DNA of 64,000 nucleotides from Triangularia verruculosa (lineage: Eukaryota; Ascomycota; Sordariomycetes; Sordariales; Podosporaceae), in contig MU863890.1 in NCBI GenBank assembly GCA_033296885.1, positions 124,001 through 188,000 of the forward strand, in the 5' to 3' direction. The position numbers were made by a program, and so were the translations under genes. This document shows positions 22,225 to 32,982 of this stretch, piece by piece; positions within the stretch are counted from its first letter, which is position 1, and each line of letters opens with the position of its first letter. A model generated the notes under the pieces. The model did not search any database. It was given only the letters and a program-made list of their open reading frames with translations, and was not told the origin of the DNA.

Positions 22225-24297
22225 ATGGGCGGAAACCAAGATATCGAGAGAGAAGCCGGTGTGAACAGCGACTCGTCCGCGACGACATCAACCGCTGCCT
22301 CGAGTAACGCCAATATCCTCATCATCGAAAACAACCACCCCGATGCCCCGATTCGGGATGCCGCTGGGAGAGAAGTAGACGAGGCTGACAGCTCTCCACC
22401 AACACCACGGTTTATCCAGGACGAGAATTCGTGGAAGCGCTTCAAGTGGGTTCCGTACCCGGTGCGAAGGTGGATAAAGGCAGGTGTCAAATGGACCGAG
22501 GGCCCTCCTGTACCTCGACGATTTCGAATCAAACCGCTGTTTCCACAGGTACAGCAGTTCCCCATTGTGTTACTGGACAAGTACCTGCCCAAGAAGCTCC
22601 ACAGAGCCGCACTTGTGCTTGTCTTGTATGCCGTCTGGATTCTGGCGTTTGCTTTCACTCTCAAGAATGGGCAATCGGTCAGTGAGATCGCGGAATGGGG
22701 CAGGCTGGTCAAGATTGGTTGCGGGTCAACCTACTGGATTCCGGGTAATGGCTGTGGATTAGATGGTATCGGTTGCAGACCGTTTGACGATGGGGGGTTC
22801 CCGTTCAGATGTCCCGGCAACTGTGGGAGTTACCAGGTGTTGAACCCCCACGCGGTTGGTGATCAAGAAGTCGTCTACAAGCCATTGGTCGTCGGCGGGC
22901 CCCCTGCTGATGGAGACGGACCGGCCATCTACAGAGGCGACTCTTTCATCTGTGGTTCTGCCATCCATGCGGGCGTCATCTCAGATTCCACCGGCGGCTG
23001 TGGCGTTGTTCGTCTAGTCGGCCTGCAGTCCAACTACAACAGCACCAAGCGCAATGGCATCACCTCCGTCCCCTTCGACTCTTACTTCCCACTCAGCTTC
23101 ACCTTCGAGCCCGATGTCCAATGCTCCTCCCGCGACCCCCGCTGGTCCCTCCTCGCCATCTCCGTCGTCTTCACCACCGTCTTCTCCCTCTTCGTCAGCC
23201 ACCCAGGGCTATTCTTCTTCACCCAATTCAACGGCCTCTTCTGGACCGTCGGGTTAGCAATGGACACGCCTAATTACACTGACCTTGCCTCCCTATTCTC
23301 CAGAGAAATCGGCCTCTACCTCCCCGCAATGTTCGTTGCCTGGGTCATGTACGACAAAATGGGCATCCGGCGCACCCTCAAAGGCCTAACCGCCCACATC
23401 GAGAAAACCATCTTATGGCTCGGCGGTGCGTGGGTTGGGTCATTGACAAACTACACCTTTGATTTCATCCCCATCCAACGCCTCAACTCCCACGACATCA
23501 ACCAACAACCCGGCGCCAAGGCCGCGCTGGCCATCATCATCATCGTCCTGTTCTTCATCGTCATGTTTCAGATCTGGTTCTTCCGGCAAGAAGCCCGTCT
23601 GCGCTCCCACCTCAAACTATACGGTTTATTCGCCATCGGCCTGATCATCTGCCTCGTCCTTCCGGACTTGAACCTCCGGATCCACCATTACATCCTCGCC
23701 TTGCTCCTCCTCCCAGGCACGTCTATCCAAACCCGGCCGTCGCTTCTCTTTCAGGGGCTCTTGCTGGGGTTATTCATCAATGGGATCGCGAGATGGGGGT
23801 TTGATCCAGTGTTGCAAACCGCGCTTGCGCTGAGAGGTGATGCACCGATGCAATCCCCGCTGCCGGTTATCAATGAGCCAGAGATTGAGGCAAACAACAA
23901 GAGTATCACGTTTTCGTGGGAGGAACCGCCGAGTGAGCTGTATGATGGGATTTCTGTGCTGGTTAATGATGTGGAGAGGTTTAGGAGTTATTTTGACGAT
24001 AGTAAGGATGTGCCGGGGGGTGTGGGGGATGGGGTGGTGTCGAATGTTACGTGGACGAGGCCGAGGGGGTTGGTGGGGGGGGAGGAGCCGGAGTACTTTC
24101 GCTTTGCGTGGGTCATGGGGGGGACGAGGGGGGATTATACGAAGGCGGGGAGGTGGGATGGGGGGGAGGGGTGGACGGAGATGAGGCCGGGGCCGGCGCT
24201 TAAGGGGAGGGGGGAGGGGGATGATGGGGAGGGTAGAGGGGTTGGTATGGAGGAGGCGAGGGGGGTGATGGGGGATCTTAGGAAGAGGGGGGTGTAA
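22225..24297 (+). CDS. LCCL-domain multi-pass membrane protein
   Basis: A single exon encodes 690 residues. I chose the ATG at 22225 (context AAAAACATGGGC); the frame is open upstream but has no earlier ATG. A first membrane helix (RAALVLVLYAVWILAFAF) precedes a Cys-rich lumenal or extracellular region. This includes NGCGLDGIGCRPF, FRCPGNCGSYQVLN and the LCCL core YRGDSFICGSAIHAGVI with GGCGVVRL. At least six further hydrophobic helices follow, among them RWSLLAISVVFTTVFSLF, IGLYLPAMFVAWVMY and ALAIIIIVLFFIVMFQIWFF. The C-terminal 130 residues are soluble, partly EEPPSELYDGISVLVNDVERF, then Gly/Arg-rich. Such LCCL membrane proteins are widespread in ascomycetes; their function is unknown. Codon use changes abruptly from C-ending to G-ending near 23760. 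Confidence 0.85.
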   Translation: MGGNQDIEREAGVNSDSSATTSTAASSNANILIIENNHPDAPIRDAAGREVDEADSSPPTPRFIQDENSWKRFKWVPYPVRRWIKAGVKWTEGPPVPRRFRIKPLFPQVQQFPIVLLDKYLPKKLHRAALVLVLYAVWILAFAFTLKNGQSVSEIAEWGRLVKIGCGSTYWIPGNGCGLDGIGCRPFDDGGFPFRCPGNCGSYQVLNPHAVGDQEVVYKPLVVGGPPADGDGPAIYRGDSFICGSAIHAGVISDSTGGCGVVRLVGLQSNYNSTKRNGITSVPFDSYFPLSFTFEPDVQCSSRDPRWSLLAISVVFTTVFSLFVSHPGLFFFTQFNGLFWTVGLAMDTPNYTDLASLFSREIGLYLPAMFVAWVMYDKMGIRRTLKGLTAHIEKTILWLGGAWVGSLTNYTFDFIPIQRLNSHDINQQPGAKAALAIIIIVLFFIVMFQIWFFRQEARLRSHLKLYGLFAIGLIICLVLPDLNLRIHHYILALLLLPGTSIQTRPSLLFQGLLLGLFINGIARWGFDPVLQTALALRGDAPMQSPLPVINEPEIEANNKSITFSWEEPPSELYDGISVLVNDVERFRSYFDDSKDVPGGVGDGVVSNVTWTRPRGLVGGEEPEYFRFAWVMGGTRGDYTKAGRWDGGEGWTEMRPGPALKGRGEGDDGEGRGVGMEEARGVMGDLRKRGV

Positions 24298-25378
24298 GGG
24301 GGAGGGGGGGGTATATAAGTGGGGACTAGGTGTGAGGTTGTTTGTGTGTATTATGGGTGGGGAGGGTAGGGGTGAGAGAAGGGAGGGAAGGGGAGTAAAC
24401 ATGGGGTTTTTGCATATTTGAGTTTTTTGGTTTGGGAACTTGTAGGATGGAATGTAGATACCCACTCTCTTTTTTTTTTTTTTTGCAGATGTATAGGAGT
24501 TAATTGTTTATGCTAGGCCAGTAAAGCGAGAGCGGAGGGCTACTTGGGGAGTTGATTCGAATGGGGCTTTGAGTAGCCTGTGCAATATCAAGTATTCAAC
24601 CATACAGAGCACATCAAGTAGACAGGGGAACAAAACTCAATTTCCTTTTCTCTCTCCTCCACTCCCCTTTCAAAAACGAGCGACCAGGCGTCCCTATCTC
24701 TATATATCCAAACCGGACATCACTAAAAAAAACACTCCCACGAGGCCGACCAACGATAGCGTAAGAAGCATTGTCGTCGTCTTGAATCACCTCGGTCACT
24801 CGACACGCCGTTCCAAGCGATGGCGTAACAGCACTTTCGCTGGCGAAGAAATTTCTTTTCTCTCTCTTCGTTCTCGTCTCGAATAACTTTTTTCAATCCT
24901 CTTCTTCGTCAATATTGCAGCGCGTATCTTTAAACACAGATGGGGTATCATAAGCCAAAAAAACCAACTCCAACAGTAAAAAAAAGAGACAGAAACAGAT
25001 CCCCTGACCTGACCAACTTTGCCAAAGAAGAAAATAGCGTACAGAGCATTGTTTTCTTCTCGGGCTAGGAAGGCTGTCGTCGAGGGGCTCCCTTTCCGGG
25101 GGGGCTTGCCCCAACCTTCAAGCGAAACGATAGCGTAAAAAGCATTGTCGTTGCCGATGGGTGGGGAAGCTGTTCTACCCTTTTTGCGGGGAATAAAGTG
25201 TAAATTTGTCGGTGACCAGCCAGGGGCGGTCGTGTTTTGTTTGTTTGTGAGAAGTACTTTGAAAGTCGTTGTAAGCGAGTGTGGTGAAGTGAAATTGTGG
25301 TGGTTGTCTTCGTCTTCAGGAAGCTCAGCGGTGACAACAGGACCGTGAGCTCATCTCATCCCCAAGTTGATGATCAAA
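24298..25378. other. Convergent 3' region with T-run and hairpin family
   Basis: The region between two convergent genes, LCCL (+) and the MFS transporter (-). It contains a T15 run (24470-24484) and four related hairpins described separately. The minus strand has one frame without stops from 25353 to 24799 (about 185 codons) but no early ATG, and the repeats fall in different frames, so no protein gene is called. It may be long 3' UTRs or a non-coding RNA. Confidence 0.5.
24748..25152. repeat. Four covarying hairpins with a shared loop core
   Basis: Copies lie at 24748-24781, 24813-24843, 25026-25060 and 25126-25152. The loop cores are TAGCGTAAGAAGCATTG, TGGCGTAACAGCACTT, TAGCGTACAGAGCATTG and TAGCGTAAAAAGCATTG. 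Flanking stems differ but stay complementary: ACGA/TCGT, AGCGA/TCGCT, AGAAGAAAA/TTTTCTTCT and AACGA/TCGTT. Conserved loop with compensatory stems suggests selection on structure. Strand, transcript and role are unknown. No further copy was noticed in the window. Confidence 0.7.
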
Positions 25379-27110
25379 TTACTTGATCAAGCGCCTGAAA
25401 CCGCGCTGGTGAAGCTCGCGGCGAGCAGCGCCATCCAGGATCTCCTCTCCAGAGTCGTTGCCATCAGTCCCGGCAATCTTGATGCTAGGCTCATTTCCAA
25501 AGACCTTGAGAAGGGCAATCATGACGAAGCTGCTGGCGATACTCATGCAGAGAATACCAATCATGACAAAGTTGCTCTTGCGGTACCGGAACCTTCCAGG
25601 GGCAGAGTCCTCAGGCCAGCCAGTGTACAAAGCATACGTCGTGACGATGCTGCCGAGGTTGCCCAGGCCAGACACCAGGGCTGACGCAGTAGCCACACCA
25701 ACCTCGCGATGCCGCTTCTGGAAGATCTCGTTGGTCCACGCCATGCAAATGGGGACCGTGGGACCGAGGCCAAATCCGATCAGCAACAAGCCACTGTATC
25801 TGCCCCATTGGTTGTCCAAGGCAAAGGTGACGGTGAGCAACCCGGCAATCTGCACACAAACGGCCGCCGAGAAGAAAAGGGGGCGGTACTTGTGGAACCG
25901 ATCCGAAATAGGGGTGACGAGAAGAATAGCGATGAGATCCATCTATGCCTGTGTTAGTACGACGTTTCTCAGCCTCGCTCAACATCTCCTTCAGGAACTT
26001 ACAATCCAAATAGGCGCAAACAACAAGCTGACCTGCACACCCGTAAAACTGGGGTTGATCGAAGCGATAATCACGCTCCCATACAGTTGCGTACCGATGC
26101 CCACACCCACGACTCCAAAGTACATCAACACCAACGGCCACAACCTCCAATCCAACAACACAAACCAGAGGTCTCTCAACGTCCACGGCCTGGCGTGATA
26201 CACCCTCCTCATCTCATGATAATGAACAATCGCATCCTCCCCCTTCAACGCCTCCGGACTCCCCGGCAACCACTTCATCCACCAGCTCTTCTGCCTCGTC
26301 TCCCCCGGAGCCAACGGACGATCAGGCAACCACCACAGCAACACAAAGCCCAGAATGATGCCCAAAAGACCATAAATCAAAAACATCCACCTGAACCCCA
26401 CCAAACCCCCCAACCCATCCATCTGCTGGAATCCCGCAGACACCAAACCCACCACCGCCGCCGAAACCTGCGCAGCAGTGAAGTACATCCCGATTCTCTT
26501 GCCCGTTCTACTCGGAGGGTAGAACAAGGTCAGATAATACGCCATGCCAGGCCACATTCCCGCAATCACCACTCCCAAGAGAAATCTTAGGAGCTTGAGA
26601 GACCAAGCATCGTTCACAGCGGTGAAGCACGTCCCGATAATGCCCACCGCAATAACGATTCTCGCCATCCACACTCTCGGAGAGAGACGGCTCATGATCA
26701 AGTTAGAAGGCAGATCAAACAGCACGTAGGACACATAGAAGAGTGCCAGGGCAGTGGAGACGTCTTTTGCTGTGAGACCTAGGACGGAGACGAGGTCGTG
26801 CTTGACGGAGGCGTTCATTGTTTGGGCGATGCCGATGTTGGAGCGGATGGCGCTGTTCAGGAAGTAGAGCACCCAAAAGGCGGGGATGATGCGGAGGTCA
26901 AGTTTGCTGGAGATTGAGGGTCAGTTGAAGTTGGTGTGGGAGCATGGGGAGAGAGCAGAAAACATACCGGTATACCTGCTCTACCCGTTCAATGGGGTAG
27001 TCTTGGATGGGTTCGTGAGCAGGGTTCGCGGTCTTGACGTGAGCTGTGCCCCCCAGGCCAGCCTTGAGGTCGGCGGTGGGAGACGGGGGGTCTGGATCGT
27101 GGGATGTCAT
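25379..27110 (-). CDS. MFS transporter of the DAL5/allantoate permease (anion:cation symporter) family
   Basis: Three exons, 27110-26968, 26906-26003 and 25942-25379, give 536 residues with in-phase GT-AG introns of 61 and 60 nt. After a hydrophilic N-terminus the first helix follows KLDLRIIPAFWVLYFLN. Next is the family-typical NIGIAQTMNASVKHDL, then FYVSYVLFDLPSNLIMSRLSPRVW and LLGVVIAGMWPGMAYYLTLFYPP. The central loop is charged, and the second six-helix half includes DLIAILLVTPISDRFHKYR. Members import allantoate, nicotinate, vitamins or dipeptides at the plasma membrane; the substrate cannot be read from sequence. Neighbouring genes give no clue. The start is the first ATG of the frame (MTSHDPDPPSP). 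Confidence 0.88.
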
Positions 27111-30100
27111 GGTGGTGAGCAGATGGGTGGATGGTGGGGGTTTGGAGGGGTTGAGGGATTGGTGGTGAATGTGTCTTTTGTCGTCTCTTGTGATAATCTT
27201 AATAGGTATCTGAGACCAGACAAGCCAAACTTGAGTAACAGAGAGAAAAAAGAGTCAGAGGTGATTCAGAGAAAGAAAAAAAAGTTGAGATGGTCCCGAA
27301 CTTATGGGATGCTACTTTAGTGTGAGTGATAAAAAAGTGGGCCGACGTCGGTGGTGTGGATCGATGTGCATTTTTGATGCATGGCAGCCGAGAATAACCT
27401 TTAATCACAACTTTGTTGAGTCCCAATCGCTCAACACCCCATTAAATCCCCCCAAAAGCTACAGAGAAACTAGATTTTGGGCCAGAACGTTACAAGAATG
27501 GGCCAGTTCCATAGTTTTCCAGTCTATTGACCCCATCTATTCTTCATGTAAAGACATGGTTGACGAAACACCCGCGGAAGTTGCCATTCGGTTATGTAAG
27601 TCATGTCTGCAAGAAAATGCAACCGAACTCACAGCGGGTCGAAGAGGTGGGAGTGTGGGGGCTCATAATTCAGCCTCTGGATGGGGAAGTAACAGCCGAA
27701 TATCAGTTTCTTCCCGCTGCTGGCCGACAAGCTGGGCACATCATTCTTGAGCGCGGTGGTGACACGACATGTTCAGCTATAGAGACACGGCCGGCATACG
27801 TTGATGGACTATTCCCATCTTATAATTGGGTTTGCGGTATGTCTAAATGCTCGATAGCTATGAACAAGTCCTGAGTTTGGACTGAACGTGACAGTTAGTG
27901 CCCATCTCATGAGTAGGTATCGAATAAAAACCATCCAGCTGCCGAGTCACCATGATCTTAAACCCACCTCTGGTTAATGAGCCTCGGAATGCTCTTCTCT
28001 CTTTTGTGATATTCATTCCTCAGCATACCATATACCCGTTTTTGTTATACCCAAACTTTATCACCTATCCCACACCACCAGCATCACCACCTACACCATA
28101 TCCCCACACGCATTCAAAGCCAACTGCCCACGGCACTCTATACACCCCCCCATAAAACTTTTCATCCAATATCACATCCTCTCACTAACATGCCCCTCCT
28201 CCAGCCCCAACCTCACCCCCCTCATCCTCGCTATCCACAAAACCTGCTCGACCACCTCTTCCGGCATAGGGTGGGGGGGTGAGTGACGGGGACTGGAAGA
28301 AAAAGTGAGATTAGTGGACATGAAAGAGTACGTAGAGCTGTAAGTTTTGAGATTTTGACGTCATGAATCAGAGTAGATCAGGTAGAATAAAAGTAAGGTG
28401 AACTGAAAAAGAAATGGGAAAACACATTCGAAGCAAAAAAGGCTCAGGAAGCTTGTCTAGGCAGGTCTTCTTCCATCTACTCTTCTTTCTTAACTAGAAT
28501 CTCTCGATAACAGTCAGTGATGAACGTCCCAGTTCTTGCGAGACACTTGAGATACTCGGAGAATTCATGTCGTGCTTCTACGGGTATGTACCACATCAAA
28601 CGCCCTTATGAACACGAACTTCCCCGCATCTCACCACATCTCCCACGTTCCCACAGGCCCGGGGAAAGTACCTAGAATACTAGTATAACCTGTATCACAA
28701 ACCCATCCCACCATCTGGTGTACACATGAATCATCAGACTCCGATACTGTACACGATATTAGCCATCCATGGTAAGATAGTAAGTAAGTAGCCTAACTCG
28801 CAAATTACTACGGATACAACCCACCTTACATCGTGGCCCCATTGACGGCCAACCTTCTCCTTCCTGAATCGGCATAAAACCGGCCACTTACACCGCACGA
28901 CATCACTCAGCATCTTCCCCAAGACAGACCTCCCCGAAAGCCTTGGCATAAATCCCCCTCGGGCTCGCCTCCGTCAGCCATCCGAGTCAGCAGTCCTAAA
29001 CAGTCAATCGTACCCCGTGGGGTTGAACTACTGCAGTTTCAGGCAAGCTAAAAAGACTTGGCTTTAGGGCATGAGTGTTCCATTCGCTGCTGTGGCCTGT
29101 CAGACACACAGACAGACTGACACATGTACACTGCCCTCGAGCCGTGAATGTGCATATATCAAGGTATATAACTGGGCAGAATAAACCCCACCAGCACCGA
29201 AGACACAGACCGAGGTGACTACGTATTACTTCAACTGCTCTGCTGTCGTGGTTTATTCTGGGTGGCTATCAGATGAAAAGATGGACGCCTCACGCATGAA
29301 AGTGGACATGCATGATGGTAAGGCAAGACGCTTGTTTACCCTACCTCGGCGACTTCATCGAGCAATCAGGCGTAACAACAGTGACTCCACCACAGCAAGG
29401 CAAAAACATTCCGTATTTCGTATCACTCTCGGCCCTAAAAACAAATCATCTTGACGTGATATTGGGCAACCGGAGCATACCAACCGTGTCACGGCTCGGC
29501 TGTTTCGACCTCCAAGAACTTTCTGCACAGTGCAGTAACCGCTTCGCCTTGGCCAAATGAGGCTGTGTGGACTGACCAATGGACCACATGCCTGTATATT
29601 TCGAACGCCCTATGAACAACATGGACGACGACGACGGCAAGTTACATGTTGTAGGCCTAACAATACAGAAGCGGTATGCGAGCGAGCGGTCACCTAGGCT
29701 GATGATTGTACTGCACATATGGCGTGCAAATGTGACGACGGTCATGACGACTGGAGAGTTGTTTACAAGTCCCACCCGGCCAGGCAGACGTGGGTAAGGT
29801 AAGGCAAGTCTGACTTCGAGGTGGCCAAGCCGTCATGGGGCCCGGGGAAGCGTGGGACCCGCAGGAGACGATCCGTTTCGTTCACCTACCTTCCGTTCTG
29901 GCTCAGCGTGCCGACAGTATGGTGTAAAGGCAACCCACTTGAAACCACACCTCACCAACCCCCTCACGTCTTCAACGCTGCCGGTGGGTGACCATGTCCA
30001 ACACAGCAGGGCTGAGTCACTCGGCGCCAAAAGTCGATGCCGGTTCTCGTCTGAATGGCATTGTCATGACCGGCGGTGCAGCCAACATTATACCGAGTCT

Positions 30101-31797
30101 GGGAAGGCTTATTAGAAGTTCAAGTTGGACGTTGTGATAAGCATATCCAACAATGTTGTTGGGGGCCGTGAGGCTCTTGGTTGGCACCAACGGGCTCCGT
30201 CGACTTAATCCTAAACGGTGGAAATGGTTATCGACACCATGGCTGTGCTGTTTTCTAGAAGGATCTGAGAATGCCATAAGCACCAACATTCGAGCTAAGG
30301 ATGCCTCGGTAACCAGTTGGAAGTTCTGAACAAAGCCCTCGGTGACTACACCTGTCCGAACTTTCCGCAGTTCAATTTCAAAGCCCAAAGGTCCGATTTA
30401 CACTCCCAATATTGTCCCGTCCCGTCAAGATGGAATAAGGCAGGGTAGGCAGGCCAAGGTCCTACCATGCAAGCCATGCAATGCGTGATAGTTGGGCTCG
30501 TGGGTTGTGTGACGGTTGCCTTGGAGACCTGACGCACCCAAGATAGTGGCCAAATGTGTCTTGTGTTCAATACTTGACAGCTGGGAGATTGCGGGAGGCC
30601 GTTCAGATCAACGGGGAAGTCTTCGACATTGCTCATATGTGCAGCGTTTCGAGATGTGAACAGTGAGGACATCTCGTTTCGTTTTATCAAAAAGCACTAG
30701 AGTGCCTTGGCTGCCTGGATGTCTGGCCAGCCGCATATATTCCGAAGCATGGTCCGGGATCCGGAGGAGGCTGACCGTGGTGGATGGCATATCGGCCAGT
30801 GAATGTTGTCCCGTCTTGAGTGTGCATCGCGAGTGCCCAGAACCTGAGGACTAAGTGGACGATGGCTACCGGCCCCTGTCGGAAGCCATGTTTCTAGCCC
30901 TAGCGAAGTAGAACAAGGCTGCAGCCGCCACTACCTTTTTGACCAGGACCTTGAGGAGGTTGTGATGTGCGGGTGACTCAGAGGGCGGCCGTGGCTGCCT
31001 CACGTTAAGTGACCAGGGGTACCATTGAGTAAGGAACTTGCGTCGTCCAGTGTGTCTTGCGGTCGAGTGACTGGTTGCCGTGTGTTCGAAGAAATACTAA
31101 TAGTGTGGCAGGTCCTCTTCCCACCTGGCTGTGATGTCGGTATTGGAAAATCAAGAAGAAAAAAGGGCGCAGTCTTGAACAGTTGCATTTCCATCTGGTT
31201 GTAATCGTGAGAGGACCATCAAAACAAGAGACGCTGACTTGGGCGGCCTCCCACACCAAGCCGCCAAGTCACGTGCTTGATTATATAAAAGAGTACGTAC
31301 CTCGACTCCCTGCAGTTTGCCCCCACCGAGAGCGGCATTTGTTTATCCCGACTGCTCCACTTGGGCCCGAACCAGGCCACTGGTGCAAGGAACATGCTGT
31401 GCCTTCTTGCCAAGGCCCAAGTCTGCCTGAAGCCCAGCTTTCAGATTTTTACCTGACTTCTCAGGCCTCAATCCATTAACACCATCGCTTTCCTTCTTGA
31501 ATAGGACACCCCTCGACGACAGCATCCCGCTTCTCCTCACCACCCAGTCTGAGCCCATATTATTATTACGCGTCGAGCTCCAATACGTGTAAACCGATAC
31601 CCCGCCCCTGTTGCACGCCACATCACCGCCGCACACCCACCTCATCTCGATTCTGTCAGGTCCAAGTCGGGTTGTGAAGCTTCTTGAGCTTCATAGTACC
31701 TATTTATTTATTTGGAGATCGACTGTTCTCACCGGGACACCGAGCGACCTTTATCCTTTATTTGTTCGACTCTTGCTTCCACTCGGCCACCTTTAAA
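27111..31797. other. Gene-poor block of 4.7 kb
   Basis: No coding sequence, tRNA or transposon could be supported between the divergent starts of the MFS transporter and the C2H2 gene. One ATACTAGTAT palindrome lies at 28677-28686. Base composition is mixed and shows no obvious TA-rich, mutation-riddled sequence of the kind left by repeat-induced point mutation. Open frames of 60-150 codons occur on both strands but have neither codon bias nor familiar motifs. It may hold long regulatory DNA or leader sequence for the zinc-finger gene, or a non-coding RNA. Confidence 0.45.
28677..28686. repeat. Fourth copy of the ATACTAGTAT palindrome
   Basis: Perfect 10-bp palindrome in context CTAGAATACTAGTATAACC, inside the gene-poor block. 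See the cluster at 3121-3906. Confidence 0.75.
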
Positions 31798-32982
31798 ATG
31801 AGCGTGGTATATGAGACCCGCAACTTCATGCATGAGAGCGACTATCCGCCCATGGATGAGCACCACCACGAGCACCACGAGCACCACGAGCACCACGACT
31901 CTGCTGCTGCCGAAGTCGACCGCTTCGCTGAGACTCATGATGCTGTGGTCAACGAACTCGCCCAGGTTGCCAGCTTTGCTGAACAGGCCGCTCCCTATGT
32001 TGACGCCAAGTTCGACGTGACGGTAACGCCAGATGAAACTTCCAGTCTCGACTTGGCACCCCCAGCTCCCGCCCCACCACTTCCTGTGAAGGAAGACTCG
32101 CCTGTTGCGACTTCTCCCCAGCGAAGCAAGGCCATCCCCAAACCACACCGGGAAGAGACAAAGAACCATGAGGGCAAGTTCATCTGCACCTATCCGCAAT
32201 GCCACGAGGAGATTCGAACATTCGGCCGCAAATGCGAGTGGAAGTAAGTCGCTGTCTTTTTACTTTGTAAACACAGCACATCGCCCGTTGTACATACTAA
32301 CCAACACACTTACAGCAAGCACATGGACAAGCACGACCGGCCATATAAATGTCTTGCTCCAGGATGCGAGAAGCTTCCAGGCTTCACATATTCTGGGGGT
32401 CTGCTACGACACGAGCGTGAAGTCCACCAGAAGCATGGCGGACCCAAGAACTCGTTCAACTGTCCACATCAGAACTGCAAGCGTGCCACCGGCAAGGGCT
32501 TCTCTCGGCAGGAGAACCTCAACGAGCATCTTCGGCGTGTGCATACTCAAAATGGAGGGTCGCCTGAAGGAGATGCCGACGACGCGGGTAGCGACCATGT
32601 CCCAACAGCTCTTGTTCTGGGTCCCATCAAGCGTAAGCGTGAGGACCCGTCCGATGAGACGGAGCAACTTCGGGAAGAGGTCAAGAGGCTGCGACAGGAG
32701 AAGGAGGAGCTTCAGAAGCAGGTCCAGATGCAAAACCAACAGACAGCTGATTTTCTTGCGCGGATTAACCAGCTCGAGGCTGAGCGAGCCATGGTAGCTG
32801 CAGCCGCAGTCCCGATGGAAGCGAGTTCCCTTGTTACAGCGACGTCCCAACTGATTTAGGGAACAGAAGACGACAACATAGCTTATCACGATCCTCGCAT
32901 CCCGTCGCCCGGCTATCCTGACTTGGACGATTATTATTACCACCAGGACAGCGGCGCTGGTTATTATCCATATGCTGTTTGA
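31798..32982 (+). CDS. C2H2 zinc-finger protein with in-frame TAG before a C-terminal tail
   Basis: Exons 31798-32243 and 32316-32859 give 329 residues up to TAG at 32857-32859. The same frame then continues for 40 codons to TGA at 32980-32982 with coding-like, Asp/Tyr-rich sequence (DPRIPSPGYPDLDDYYYHQ). A His/Glu repeat (HHEHHEHHEHH, from a 9-bp tandem repeat) is near the N-terminus. The first intron rebuilds the first finger, CTYPQCHEEIRTFGRKCEWN-KHMDKH. Two more fingers follow: CLAPGCEKLPGFTYSGGLLRH and CPHQNCKRATGKGFSRQENL. A leucine-rich coiled coil (EQLREEVKRLRQEKEEL) suggests dimerisation. It is a probable nuclear regulator of unknown targets. Alternatives for the TAG are a 66-nt intron (32794-32859, weak GTAGCT donor), UAG editing, readthrough, or simple termination. 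Confidence 0.8.

Noticed and set aside
24893..25337. Possible ribosomal cyclic-peptide precursor based on YAI repeats
   Set aside because: The repeats occupy three reading frames, there is no signal peptide or regular KR processing site, and no UstYa-type oxidase gene is nearby. Kept only as a low-interest finding.
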